A DNA stretch of 64,000 bases. Source: Haliea sp. (GTDB taxonomy: Bacteria; Pseudomonadota; Gammaproteobacteria; Pseudomonadales; Halieaceae). The stretch is from NCBI GenBank assembly GCA_016704305.1, contig JADJAL010000028.1, positions 1-64,000 of the forward strand, in the 5' to 3' direction. The position numbers and the translations under genes were made by a program. Of the stretch, positions 47,890 to 56,649 are shown piece after piece. The notes beneath the pieces are model-generated. The model was given only the letters and a program-made list of their open reading frames with translations, was not told the origin of the DNA and searched no databases. The first letter of the stretch is position 1. Each line of letters starts with the position of its first letter.

Positions 47890-48333
47890 TTGGCATACCC
47901 GGACAAGAAGACACTGCTCAATTGGGCGAATAACTATCCCACGCTCTGGAACGCGGGTGACAAGCAGGCCTGGGTGGACAACTGGCGGTCTGTCGCGCAA
48001 GGCGACTTCCGCATGCTCGATCCAGTCGGAACGCCACCGAAGCACGGCTTCAAATCCTGCTGCGAGGATTCCTGGGATCTTTTCCAGGCCCGCGTCCGCT
48101 TCAGGATACAACCCGGCACCCTCTTTGTATGCGGCAATGAGGTCGCCTGGTGCCTGGAAAATCACTTCGAAGGACCCGCAGGCCCCCAGGTTCAATACAG
48201 CCTGGAAACCTACCAGTTTGGCGAGGATGGCTCGGTCAATATCCGAACCTATTACCGCGTGCCCACGCACGCGAATGAAACCCTGGGCGACATCTTCCAG
48301 AAGTACCTCCCGGAGAATGACAAGGGCCTGTAG
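47890..48333 (+). CDS. SnoaL-like / NTF2-fold protein
   Basis: 147 residues from TTG 47890; the more upstream start at 47788 lacks support. The fold pattern WANNYPTLWNAGDKQAWVDNW, GDFRMLDPVGTPP, then a beta sheet with VRFRIQPGTLFVCGNEVAW is that of NTF2-like (SnoaL) polyketide-cyclase/isomerase proteins. Often such domains serve steroid or terpenoid chemistry, which would fit the nearby P450 and SDR (inference only). Confidence 0.65.
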   Translation: MAYPDKKTLLNWANNYPTLWNAGDKQAWVDNWRSVAQGDFRMLDPVGTPPKHGFKSCCEDSWDLFQARVRFRIQPGTLFVCGNEVAWCLENHFEGPAGPQVQYSLETYQFGEDGSVNIRTYYRVPTHANETLGDIFQKYLPENDKGL

Positions 48334-48403
48334 CGCTCTCGGGTGTCACCCGCGGCGATGCTATATATTGCAGGGGCATTGGGATTTTAAGTGAGAACAT
48401 AAT

Positions 48404-48598
48404 ATGGCCAAACTTCTCGCGGCGTTGCTGCCCTGGGGTCCCGTCGTCTTTGGCGTAGTGTTATTCGCACCAATGGCAGCGGCGGTTCTGGATGAACTGG
48501 AATTTCCCGCAGCCGCCGGATTTCCCTCACTCTACCTGGCATTACCCGTTGGACTTATCTGGGGCCTGGTGGCAAAAACAAGGGGGCGCTGGTTATGA
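48404..48598 (+). CDS. Small membrane protein coupled to the desaturase
   Basis: 64 residues with two hydrophobic segments (LLPWGPVVFGVVLFAPMAAAV, SLYLALPVGLIWGLV). Its stop overlaps the next gene's ATG (ATGA), so the two are translationally coupled. A membrane subunit or chaperone role for the desaturase is inferred from this. No family recognised. Confidence 0.6.
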   Translation: MAKLLAALLPWGPVVFGVVLFAPMAAAVLDELEFPAAAGFPSLYLALPVGLIWGLVAKTRGRWL

Positions 48599-49428
48599 GC
48601 ATTAGCGACGAGCGGGCGATTGCACAGCAATACATCGGTGCGTTCCCCTGGTTCATGGTGATCTGGGGGCTTGGCGGCTTCCTGCTCTGGGTGACGCTAT
48701 GGCCGCTGGCGCATACCGGCGTGATGCCATTGTGGCTCGGTTGCATTATCGCCACCGTCATCATGTGCGGCTGTTATCTGCCCACGCACGAAGCACAACA
48801 CGGCAATATAGGGCGCCCGAATTCGTCCCTGCGCTGGCTCAACGAGCTGGTTGGGCACGTCTCGGTGTTTCCCATCGTTTTTCCGTATCGGCTACACCGT
48901 GCCATTCACCTGAAACATCACGCGCATTCCAATGATCCTGTTCGGGACCCGGATATGTATATGAAGGCGGATACCATCTGGGGTGCCGCGAAGAATGCCT
49001 GGCTCAGCAAGCAGCCGGGACACTCCGGTGCGTTGACGGATAATGTCCTGGCCGACAACCCCAATAAAGATCAGTTGATGATCGAAGCAATCCTGGTAAC
49101 TCGACTGGCGTTGCTGCTCGCTGCCGTGCTTGCCTGGAGCGGCTTCGCGCTTGAAGTATTGATGCTCTGGTGGATTCCACGGCAGATAGCCGGGATTTAC
49201 ACGCCTGTCACGCTGTCATGGGCGCCGCACCACCCCATGACTGAAACGGGGCGGTACCGCGACACGCGCGGCTGGAAGTCACCGGTCGGTACGATTCTCA
49301 CGCTGGGCATGGAATACCATCTGGTGCATCACCTGTTTCCGGCCATCCCCTTAAACAAAACGCCCGCAGCCTACCGTAAACTCAAGCCATTGCTCGAAGC
49401 AGAGGGCGTCAGCCTGAACGGACTCTGA
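48595..49428 (+). CDS. Fatty acid desaturase / beta-carotene hydroxylase-type protein
   Basis: 277 residues, four membrane segments and the three histidine boxes HEAQH, HLKHHAH and HLVHH of membrane di-iron desaturases. The spacing fits the CrtR/fatty acid desaturase type. Substrate could be an acyl lipid or a carotenoid ring. The nearby carotenoid oxygenase makes the latter attractive, but this cannot be decided here. Confidence 0.9.
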   Translation: MSISDERAIAQQYIGAFPWFMVIWGLGGFLLWVTLWPLAHTGVMPLWLGCIIATVIMCGCYLPTHEAQHGNIGRPNSSLRWLNELVGHVSVFPIVFPYRLHRAIHLKHHAHSNDPVRDPDMYMKADTIWGAAKNAWLSKQPGHSGALTDNVLADNPNKDQLMIEAILVTRLALLLAAVLAWSGFALEVLMLWWIPRQIAGIYTPVTLSWAPHHPMTETGRYRDTRGWKSPVGTILTLGMEYHLVHHLFPAIPLNKTPAAYRKLKPLLEAEGVSLNGL

Positions 49429-49442
49429 ATAAATAAAAAAAC

Positions 49443-49557
49443 TCTATGAATGTACCAGCCAGGCTGCATAGGAAATTATCTCCGGCGGAAATCGGTGGCG
49501 TTGGTACGTATTCATTCGCTGATTCCACCGAATCCGACCAGTTAGCTTTTCAATATC
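49443..49557 (-). mobile_element. IS6-like element remnant (copy D)
   Basis: About 115 bases. The diverged terminal repeat (ccagttagcttttcaatatc, ending near 49557) and a little of the transposase start (near 49443-49515, tacgtattcattcgc) are left. It sits between the convergent desaturase and P450 genes. Very degraded. Confidence 0.5.
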
Positions 49558-50798
49558 AAATGCGCTTATCGAAGGTGATGGGCATGGCCTTGATGCCCTG
49601 CACGAAGTTGGATTTCATGTAAGTCACTTCGCCCGCGAACTTCGGGTTGTCGATCCGCGCCAGGATCTCCTCCAGCATCACGCGCATTTCCATCTTGGCG
49701 AGGTTCATGCCGAAACAATTGTGATAGCCGATGCCGAAGGAACGGATGTCACGGCTCAAATCCTGGCGCTCGGCGCGATGGACGTCAAAGGACTCCGGAT
49801 CGTCAAAGACTTTCGGATCGCGGTTGGCGCCGGGGTAGTACATGATGATCTTGTCACCCCTTCTTGATCGGCGCATTACCCAGTTCCGGTGCCGTAATGT
49901 CCTGGGTGGCGGTGCGGCGCATGCAGATGAACGGCGGGTTGTAGCGCAACATCTCGTATATTGCGCTCTCGATCTTCTCGGGGTTCTGCTGCAGGTAGCG
50001 GTACTGCTCAGGGTTCTCCATCAGGTTACGCATGGAGTGGGAAATCGTGGTGCGGGTACTCTCGTTACCCGCGACAATGATCATCAGGAAAATCCAGCCG
50101 AAGGTTTCGTCCGATACTGGCTTGCCATTGATGATGCCGTTGAGCAACTGGCTGCTGACGTTCTTCACATCGGAGCCACGGTATTTTGCCGCGAGCGCGT
50201 TGGCGTAGACGATCAGGTTAAGGGAGGCCTCGTCGGCCGCCTGACGCCCACCGGATACATCGGGATCGTCACCGAACATCATGGTGTTGGTCCAATTGAA
50301 GATCTGGTGGCGGTCTTCCGCCGGGATGTCAAAGAAATCCATGATGAGCAGCAGCGGCAACTCCGCCGCGACGTCCGTGACGAACTCGCATGAACCCTTG
50401 TCAATAATGCGATCGACAACGGCGCCGGCATACTTCCTGGCCCGGGGTTCGTAGGTGGCCACCGCCGCCGGCGTGAAGTGGTCGCGAATCAGCTTGCGGT
50501 AATCAAGGTTCTCCGGAGGATCGAGGTTGATGAACATAAGCGACTGGATGTTGTCGACCATCTCCTGATCGAACTCCATGGGGATTGCCGTGCGCAGGCG
50601 TGAGGAAAAGAGCTGATTGTTCCTCGAGACAAAATCAATCGCCGCATGCTGCGTGACTGCCCAGTAAGGCACACCGGAAGCCGGGTCATCTATCTTGATC
50701 GCCGGCCCGGCGGCGCGGATTTTGGCGACGTCGTCGCCGGTAAAGCCATTGCCCAGGTAGGTGGGCTCCATGATATTTGCAAAAGGACATTGGGACAT
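49556..50798 (-). pseudogene. Cytochrome P450, single frameshift in a G run
   Basis: From ATG 50798 (MSQCPFANIMEPTYLG, with AGAGGTAA upstream) the N-terminal 314 residues are clean, including the I-helix AGNESTRTTISH and the ExxR in IYEMLRYNPP. Near 49856 one base in a run of four G puts the rest in another frame: DKIIMYYPGANRDPKVF, then the heme loop FGIGYHNCFG with the Cys ligand. Joined length is about 415 residues, normal. Since all else is conserved, an assembly error is likely. Substrate unknown; the family is of the bacterial soluble type. Confidence 0.9.
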
Positions 50799-51022
50799 GG
50801 TCACTTACCTCTGTTGCCATTCTTCAGGTGACACATAGTACAAGCCTGATGTGATTACGCAAACCGCCCGAAGGCTCGGCATGCCGCGGTGTCCTGGCTT
50901 GCACTGATGACACAACCAGACTGCTTGGCAGATAATCCGGGGGGAAAAGGGAATTCAGCAATCTCCATATTCCTAAATTGCAGAGCCGGCGAATGCGCCG
51001 CAAGACAAAGGCAACACGTGCG

Positions 51023-51706
51023 ATGGCATCCATGCGTAATCTGATTGGGAAATTGCAGTCCTACTGGCTGGCTGACGCCAGCTTTGTCACCTTGCTGGTT
51101 ATGCTGGTCACCGCCGTATTCATACTGCCGATTATCATGGAGCTCAGTGGCAAGGGCGTGCTGTTGTTCAACATCCTGTTGTTGAGCGTGTTTTTTTCCG
51201 GGATTTTCTCGACACGCAGCATGGGGCTTATAGCCCTCTCCGCAACGCTATTCAGCGTTCACCTGGCGTTACGCCTCATTCGCTTTGGTGAGAATCCGTA
51301 TTCCTTTTTTGTCCTGGAAAATGTCATTGCAATCGCCAATGCGCTCGTCTTCATTTTTATCAACCTGCGACTGCTGTTTCGCGACCAGAGTGTAAACGCA
51401 TACAGGATCGTCGGGGCGATCAACGTCTACCTCCTGTTCGCGCTGATGGGGGCGCTGGCTCTCGAAATCATCCATGCCGTAACCGGCAGTTCGATAGGCG
51501 GGAATGTTGTGCTCACGGGGACAGACAACGATTATCCCCACTTTATTTACTTCAGCCTGGCGTCACTGACGACAGTGGGCTTTGGCGACATTTATGCCGT
51601 GAATGTCTCTGCCAGGATGCTCGCGACCTTTTTGTCGATGTTGGGCATGCTGTTTCCGGCGATAGTCATCGCGCGCCTGGTCGGACTCTCTTTCAAACCC
51701 GAATGA
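51023..51706 (+). CDS. Two-pore-helix-type ion channel (potassium channel family)
   Basis: About 227 residues from ATG 51023; an earlier start at 50978 adds a basic stretch. Several membrane segments lead to the pore loop with selectivity filter TTVGFGD, then an inner helix (MLATFLSMLGMLFPAIVI). This is a Kch/Ion_trans_2-type potassium channel. It diverges from the P450 gene. Confidence 0.8.
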   Translation: MASMRNLIGKLQSYWLADASFVTLLVMLVTAVFILPIIMELSGKGVLLFNILLLSVFFSGIFSTRSMGLIALSATLFSVHLALRLIRFGENPYSFFVLENVIAIANALVFIFINLRLLFRDQSVNAYRIVGAINVYLLFALMGALALEIIHAVTGSSIGGNVVLTGTDNDYPHFIYFSLASLTTVGFGDIYAVNVSARMLATFLSMLGMLFPAIVIARLVGLSFKPE

Positions 51707-51787
51707 CAGGCGGGTAACGGTTCAGGTTTTCGTGCGTCATTGGATCAGTTACCGTATACACATAAGAGCAAAAACCGGAGGTTACCA

Positions 51788-52816
51788 ATGGCCCTGAATC
51801 GCAGACAGTTTATCCAGGCCTCCGCTGCCACGGCAGCCGCGACCACGCTTGGGGCCTGCAGCGGCGAGAGTGTATCGATTGATAACAGCCTTCCCGTGGG
51901 CCCCTACAACGCCAAGTCCACCGCCGAGGAAGTCACCGAAGGCATAGATCTTACCGGCAAGACCGCGCTGGTGACGGGCTGCACGTCCGGTATCGGGTTT
52001 GAAACCATGCGCGTGCTGGCCCTGCGCGGCGCGCATGTTTTCGGCACCGGACGCACGCTGGAAAAGGCTGAGGAAGCCTGTGCGCAAGTGACCGGCAGCA
52101 CGACACCGCTGGCGCTGGAGTTATCCGATTTTGACTCCTGTGTCGCCTGCGCCCAGGCGGTGGCTGCCCAAGGCAGCTCACTGGATATGCTCATCGCCAA
52201 TGCCGGCATCGGTACCTTTTCCGAGTTTGAACTCGTGGGCGGCATCGAAAAGATTTTCGTGGTGAACTACCTCGGGCATGTCATCCTCACGATGAACCTG
52301 CTGCCGCTTGTGCAGAATGCCGACCGTGGCCGCATCGTCCACGTGGGCAGCCGGATGGGCTACCGAACCGCGCCCGACGAGGGCATAGACTTTGGGAATC
52401 TGCGCGGCGAGGGAGAATTCGATCCCTATCAGGCCTACGGCCGCTCCAAATTGGCGAATGCGCTGTTTTCTCTCAAGCTTTCGCGGATGCTGGATCCCGA
52501 GGACACCACGTCCAATGTAATCCACCCTGGCTTTGTAAAAACCGATATTGGCCGCAACGCGACGGGCATCATGGGTTTCCTCTACAACAACGCGGCGACA
52601 CTGATACAGAAGAACCCCGCCGAAGGTGCCGCTACCCAGGTCTATGTGGCCACCAACCCACTGTTGCAGGGCGTCAGCGGCGCCTACTTCGAGGACTGCA
52701 ACCCGGTAAAGGTCAACATCCCGAACCACGTGTTCGATAGCGCGCTCGCCGACAGGCTGTGGGATGAAACGCTGGTGATGGTGGGCGGCTATCTCCCCGG
52801 GACAGCGCCCGCATGA
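51788..52816 (+). CDS. Tat-exported short-chain dehydrogenase/reductase
   Basis: 342 residues from ATG 51788 with GGAGG upstream. The N-terminus NRRQFIQASAATAAATTLGAC has twin arginines and a Cys that could take a lipid. The Rossmann core has TGCTSGIG, NAGIG, GSRMGYR and the active YGRSK. SDRs use NAD(P)H to oxidise or reduce alcohols. Export of an NAD(P)-dependent enzyme is unusual; the signal deserves attention. Confidence 0.9.
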   Translation: MALNRRQFIQASAATAAATTLGACSGESVSIDNSLPVGPYNAKSTAEEVTEGIDLTGKTALVTGCTSGIGFETMRVLALRGAHVFGTGRTLEKAEEACAQVTGSTTPLALELSDFDSCVACAQAVAAQGSSLDMLIANAGIGTFSEFELVGGIEKIFVVNYLGHVILTMNLLPLVQNADRGRIVHVGSRMGYRTAPDEGIDFGNLRGEGEFDPYQAYGRSKLANALFSLKLSRMLDPEDTTSNVIHPGFVKTDIGRNATGIMGFLYNNAATLIQKNPAEGAATQVYVATNPLLQGVSGAYFEDCNPVKVNIPNHVFDSALADRLWDETLVMVGGYLPGTAPA

Positions 52817-52947
52817 TTTATGGATAACCCGGCCGGCCATGCAGCTTACGTCAAAAAACTTCACCGGCAGCACAACCAGAATAGCCCGGGGGCATCTGCA
52901 AAATCTGTATATAATGAGCCACACACTTTTCCCGGAGTCTTGATACG

Positions 52948-53706
52948 GTGGCACCTATTTCAATTGCAGCAATCGCATTTGGGTTGATTTTTGGCGGTTC
53001 GCTCGTCGGTCTGCTGCTGGGTCGGATACTGCCTGAACATCACAGCAGCACTGAATCATTGGGCGTTGTCCGCCTCTCGATGGGGCTGATCGCGACGATC
53101 ACGGCGCTGGTGCTCAGCCTGGTGACGTCGTCCGCGAAGACCGGTTTCGATACGGAGAATGCGACAGTGAAGCAGACCGCAGCCAGCATACTGACATTCG
53201 ATCGCATGCTTGCGAACTATGGACCGGAGGCGACCCCCATTCGCCAATCGCTACGGACGATCCTCACCGAAAAAGCGGCAAAAATCTGGCCCGAGGAAGG
53301 CATCGGTTCCGTCGATGCGGCCGCAGTCGACACGAATGTGGGTGAACATATCGTCGACCAGATCCTCGCGCTGCAACCGCAGACCGATGCCCAGCGCTGG
53401 TACCAGTCGCAAGCGCTCGATCTGTGTAGTCAAATCCTGCAGACTCGTTGGATCGTATATGGTGGTTCCGGCGGTTCGATCCCGACACTGTTCCTTACTG
53501 TCATGATCGGCTGGCTGGTATTACTCTTCGGAAGTTTTGGGCTTTTCGCGCCGCTGAATGGAACCGTTGTCGGGGCGCTGCTGATTGGCACCCTGACGGT
53601 GGCAACATCAATCTTCCTGATTCTGGAGATGGACGAGCCGTTCAATGGTCTGCTCAAAGTTTCGAGCGACCCGATCCAGTACACGCTGGCTCGCCTCAGC
53701 CACTAA
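52948..53706 (+). CDS. DUF4239-type membrane protein
   Basis: 252 residues from GTG 52948. An N-terminal membrane segment (IAAIAFGLIFGGSLVGLLLG), a second (LIATITALVLSLV), a soluble domain (TAASILTFDRMLANYGPEATPIR) and two C-terminal segments (FLTVMIGWLVLLFGSFGLF) fit the bestrophin-like DUF4239 family. Function unknown; probably an ion-conducting or stress membrane protein. Confidence 0.75.
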   Translation: MAPISIAAIAFGLIFGGSLVGLLLGRILPEHHSSTESLGVVRLSMGLIATITALVLSLVTSSAKTGFDTENATVKQTAASILTFDRMLANYGPEATPIRQSLRTILTEKAAKIWPEEGIGSVDAAAVDTNVGEHIVDQILALQPQTDAQRWYQSQALDLCSQILQTRWIVYGGSGGSIPTLFLTVMIGWLVLLFGSFGLFAPLNGTVVGALLIGTLTVATSIFLILEMDEPFNGLLKVSSDPIQYTLARLSH

Positions 53707-53784
53707 ACCAACCCGGTCCCGGTACGGGATACCCTCAGTTTCGCGGTAAGTGCCGGGCCGGGCGCTGATGCTGCTGATTGAGGC

Positions 53785-56472
53785 CTAACGTTCGAATTCG
53801 CGACGGGCAGAATTGATTACAAATTCCTCGAATGTATCCAGGGCCAGTGGACGACTGATCAGAAAGCCCTGGTAGGCCAGGCAGCCCAGGTCTGCGAGAA
53901 AATTCCGCTGCTCATGTGTCTCAACACCTTCTGCGATTACTGCCAGGCCCAAACTGTCCGCCAGTACGATAATCATTTTTGCAATCGCCATATCGTTGGG
54001 GTCAGTCAATACGTGTTTGACGAACCCCTGATCGATCTTCAATTGATCCAGGGGCAATCGCTTCAAGTAGGAGAGCGACGAATAGCCGGTACCAAAATCG
54101 TCCAGTGAGAAGCCCACGCCTTTCGCTTTCAATGCAGTCATTTTGGTAATGGCATCTTCCACGTCATCTACCAGCAAGCTTTCAGTCAGCTCCATCTTAA
54201 GGCGATGCGGGTTTGCTCCACTGTGATCGAGAATGCCCAGCACCTCGTCAACGAAATTCGGATGCTTCAATTGGCGAGAGCTGACATTCACAGCGACGCT
54301 GAGATGCGCCATTTCCGGTCGCATGGCCCACTGTGCCAACTGGGCACAAGCGGTTTCGAGAACCCAACGACCCAGGGGAAGAATCAATCCGGTTTCTTCC
54401 GCAAACGGAATGAATTCGACAGGTGAAACCATGCCGCGCCCGGGATGCAGCCAACGCAACAGGACTTCCGCGCCACTGATCTGGCCCTCGGCGGTTACCT
54501 GGGCCTGGTAATGGAGCTCAAACTGATCGTTCAGGAGAGCCTCGCGAAAGCTTTCTTCCATTGCTGCGCGAGTCATGACTGCGGTTTGCATCTCGGGATC
54601 AAAGAAGCGCAACGTGTTGCGACCCTCGGCCTTCGCCTGGTACATCGCCAGATCGGCTCGTTTGAGCAGGTCATCGGTGCTACTGTCATGATGCGCGAAC
54701 AGGGTAACGCCGATACTGGTAGTGCTCAGATGCTCGTAATTATCAAGCTGGTAGGGCTGGGTGAACGCGGCCAAAATCTTTGAACCCACGGTTTCAGTCT
54801 GCATGACGGCTTCCTGCATAAATTCGCTCAGCTCCTCCAGCAACACCACGAATTCATCTCCCCCAAGACGGGCCACTGTATCGCCATTTCGAACACAACT
54901 GCTTACGCGGTTCGCTACCTGCTGTAGCAGCAGGTCGCCGATATCATGGCCCAGCGTATCGTTGAGGGTCTTGAAATTATCGAGGTCGAGGAATAGCAGC
55001 GCGCAGTATTTTGCGCTCCTGCCGCTGGAGGCCATGGCTTGCCTGACCCTGTCGATCAGCAATCTCCGGTTGGGCAAACCGGTAAGATGGTCGTAGAACG
55101 CAAGATTCCTGATTTCATCTTCCGCCAACTTGCGTGAAGTGATGTTGTCGACGAGGGAGATCGCTCCGACCACCTCGCCGGTTGCATCCCGTAACGGAGC
55201 GTTGTACCAATCGCATTGGATAGATTCGCCATTCCTGCGGACATTTTCGTTGACGCTGTTTCCGCCGCCCGTTCCAGAGAGCAGTTCATTCATGACGGAG
55301 TCAACATTGGATCGCTCAGCTTCGGGAACAATGAAGCTGGCATGCTGCCCTAACGCCTGTTCCGCACTGAATCCGAAAATTTTCTCGGCAGCAGGGTTCC
55401 ATTTCACCACACGGAAATCCCTATCCCATTCAATAACTCCAAGGGGCGCCTGATCAAATTGCAGCGCCAGCTTCTGGTTGGTTTCAAGGAGCTCTTTCTC
55501 AGCTCTTTTACGTTCGGTGATGTCTTCGATAAACGCCGTGAAGTGCCATGTGTTATTCGTACTGAGCGGCGTGATCGTCAATTCGATGGGGAACTCCTCG
55601 CCGCTTCGACGCATCCCTGTGGTTTCAACACGCTGCTTCAATATTTTGTCATCCCGCGTTGCTAGAAACCGGGCCAGCTCCTGGCGCTTTTCTTCCTGTA
55701 TTCGCTCAGGAAAAATCGTGTCTTGAAACGACAAACCCAGTACTTCGCTTTTGGAGCGGCCAAAAATAGCTTCTGCACGAAAATTCCAATCCGTGATTTT
55801 TCCGTGCACGTCCATTCCAATTACCGCGTCCATTGCCGTATTGAGGATTTCTTGAATACGAAATTGAGCCTCCAACAGGTGTCTCATCTCCTTGCCGGAA
55901 CGGCGACCAACTACAATTAATGTAACCAGGCCTGCTATCAATATAGTGGCGGTTACGCGCTCAACGTCACCCCCGGTATTCAACAGTGCGATCGCAGGGG
56001 GAGCGAGTGCTGCGGCGATAAATACCTGCATCGCAGCTTGTTGCGATGCCTGTGTGCTTATGGCTACTGCGCAAACGCTGAGCAGGGTGCCGACAAACAG
56101 CATCGGCTCAGCGCTGCCAGCCTCGGGCATCATCAGGGTCGGGCCGAGTGCCCAGGCGGCGCCAGCCGCAGCGGACCCTGCCCAAAAAAGTCTTCGCCAG
56201 CGTGCGAGTGCAAGCGTCTGGCCTTGAGCTCGTTGGAACGATTTCCACAGCAGATAGCGCGCGCCAGCAACGGAAAGTATCACGATCACCCAAATCGTCA
56301 TCAATGGCGTCGGGAAAAACGGCCATAAAAGTCCTGCGAAAATGCAGGATACCGTCACAATCATCAGCAAGCTCTGGCGTAGACGGGCATACGCATCGTG
56401 CAGCAGTGCGACCTCAACATCCTGCTGCGGGCTGACTGCATCGGAAGGTGGGTGCAAAAGTGAGTTCCTCAT
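53785..56472 (-). CDS. Sensor with PAS domains, diguanylate cyclase and EAL phosphodiesterase
   Basis: 895 residues from ATG 56472, chosen for the GGAG 9 bases upstream. Six or so N-terminal membrane segments, then PAS 1 (NTAMDAVIGMDVHGKI, about 190), PAS 2 (QFDQAPLGVIEWDRD) and a GGDEF domain with intact RLGGDEFVVLLEEL. The EAL domain has AEVLLRW (EVL in place of EAL), ELTESLL, DDFGTGYSS and KIDQGFV. All known catalytic acids appear present, so both synthesis and breakdown of cyclic di-GMP are possible. Confidence 0.95.
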   Translation of the reverse strand: MRNSLLHPPSDAVSPQQDVEVALLHDAYARLRQSLLMIVTVSCIFAGLLWPFFPTPLMTIWVIVILSVAGARYLLWKSFQRAQGQTLALARWRRLFWAGSAAAGAAWALGPTLMMPEAGSAEPMLFVGTLLSVCAVAISTQASQQAAMQVFIAAALAPPAIALLNTGGDVERVTATILIAGLVTLIVVGRRSGKEMRHLLEAQFRIQEILNTAMDAVIGMDVHGKITDWNFRAEAIFGRSKSEVLGLSFQDTIFPERIQEEKRQELARFLATRDDKILKQRVETTGMRRSGEEFPIELTITPLSTNNTWHFTAFIEDITERKRAEKELLETNQKLALQFDQAPLGVIEWDRDFRVVKWNPAAEKIFGFSAEQALGQHASFIVPEAERSNVDSVMNELLSGTGGGNSVNENVRRNGESIQCDWYNAPLRDATGEVVGAISLVDNITSRKLAEDEIRNLAFYDHLTGLPNRRLLIDRVRQAMASSGRSAKYCALLFLDLDNFKTLNDTLGHDIGDLLLQQVANRVSSCVRNGDTVARLGGDEFVVLLEELSEFMQEAVMQTETVGSKILAAFTQPYQLDNYEHLSTTSIGVTLFAHHDSSTDDLLKRADLAMYQAKAEGRNTLRFFDPEMQTAVMTRAAMEESFREALLNDQFELHYQAQVTAEGQISGAEVLLRWLHPGRGMVSPVEFIPFAEETGLILPLGRWVLETACAQLAQWAMRPEMAHLSVAVNVSSRQLKHPNFVDEVLGILDHSGANPHRLKMELTESLLVDDVEDAITKMTALKAKGVGFSLDDFGTGYSSLSYLKRLPLDQLKIDQGFVKHVLTDPNDMAIAKMIIVLADSLGLAVIAEGVETHEQRNFLADLGCLAYQGFLISRPLALDTFEEFVINSARREFER

Positions 56473-56649
56473 TTGTTCGCTCCTACCATCCAACAACAGA
56501 GTTGGCTCCATGTCCACAGGCCCTATGCAGGATGTTTGCACTACGCTATTTTGGCCAGCTTGAGGGTACACTACTAATAATTGAAGCAATCGAAGAGCAG
56601 AAAGCTATCGACAGCATACCCACAGGCTTGCCGCCGGAGGAGTAAAGCA

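Noticed and set aside
53914..56645. Many plus-strand frames over the GGDEF/EAL gene
   Set aside because: Antisense to an intact multidomain gene with catalytic motifs; no independent start signals.
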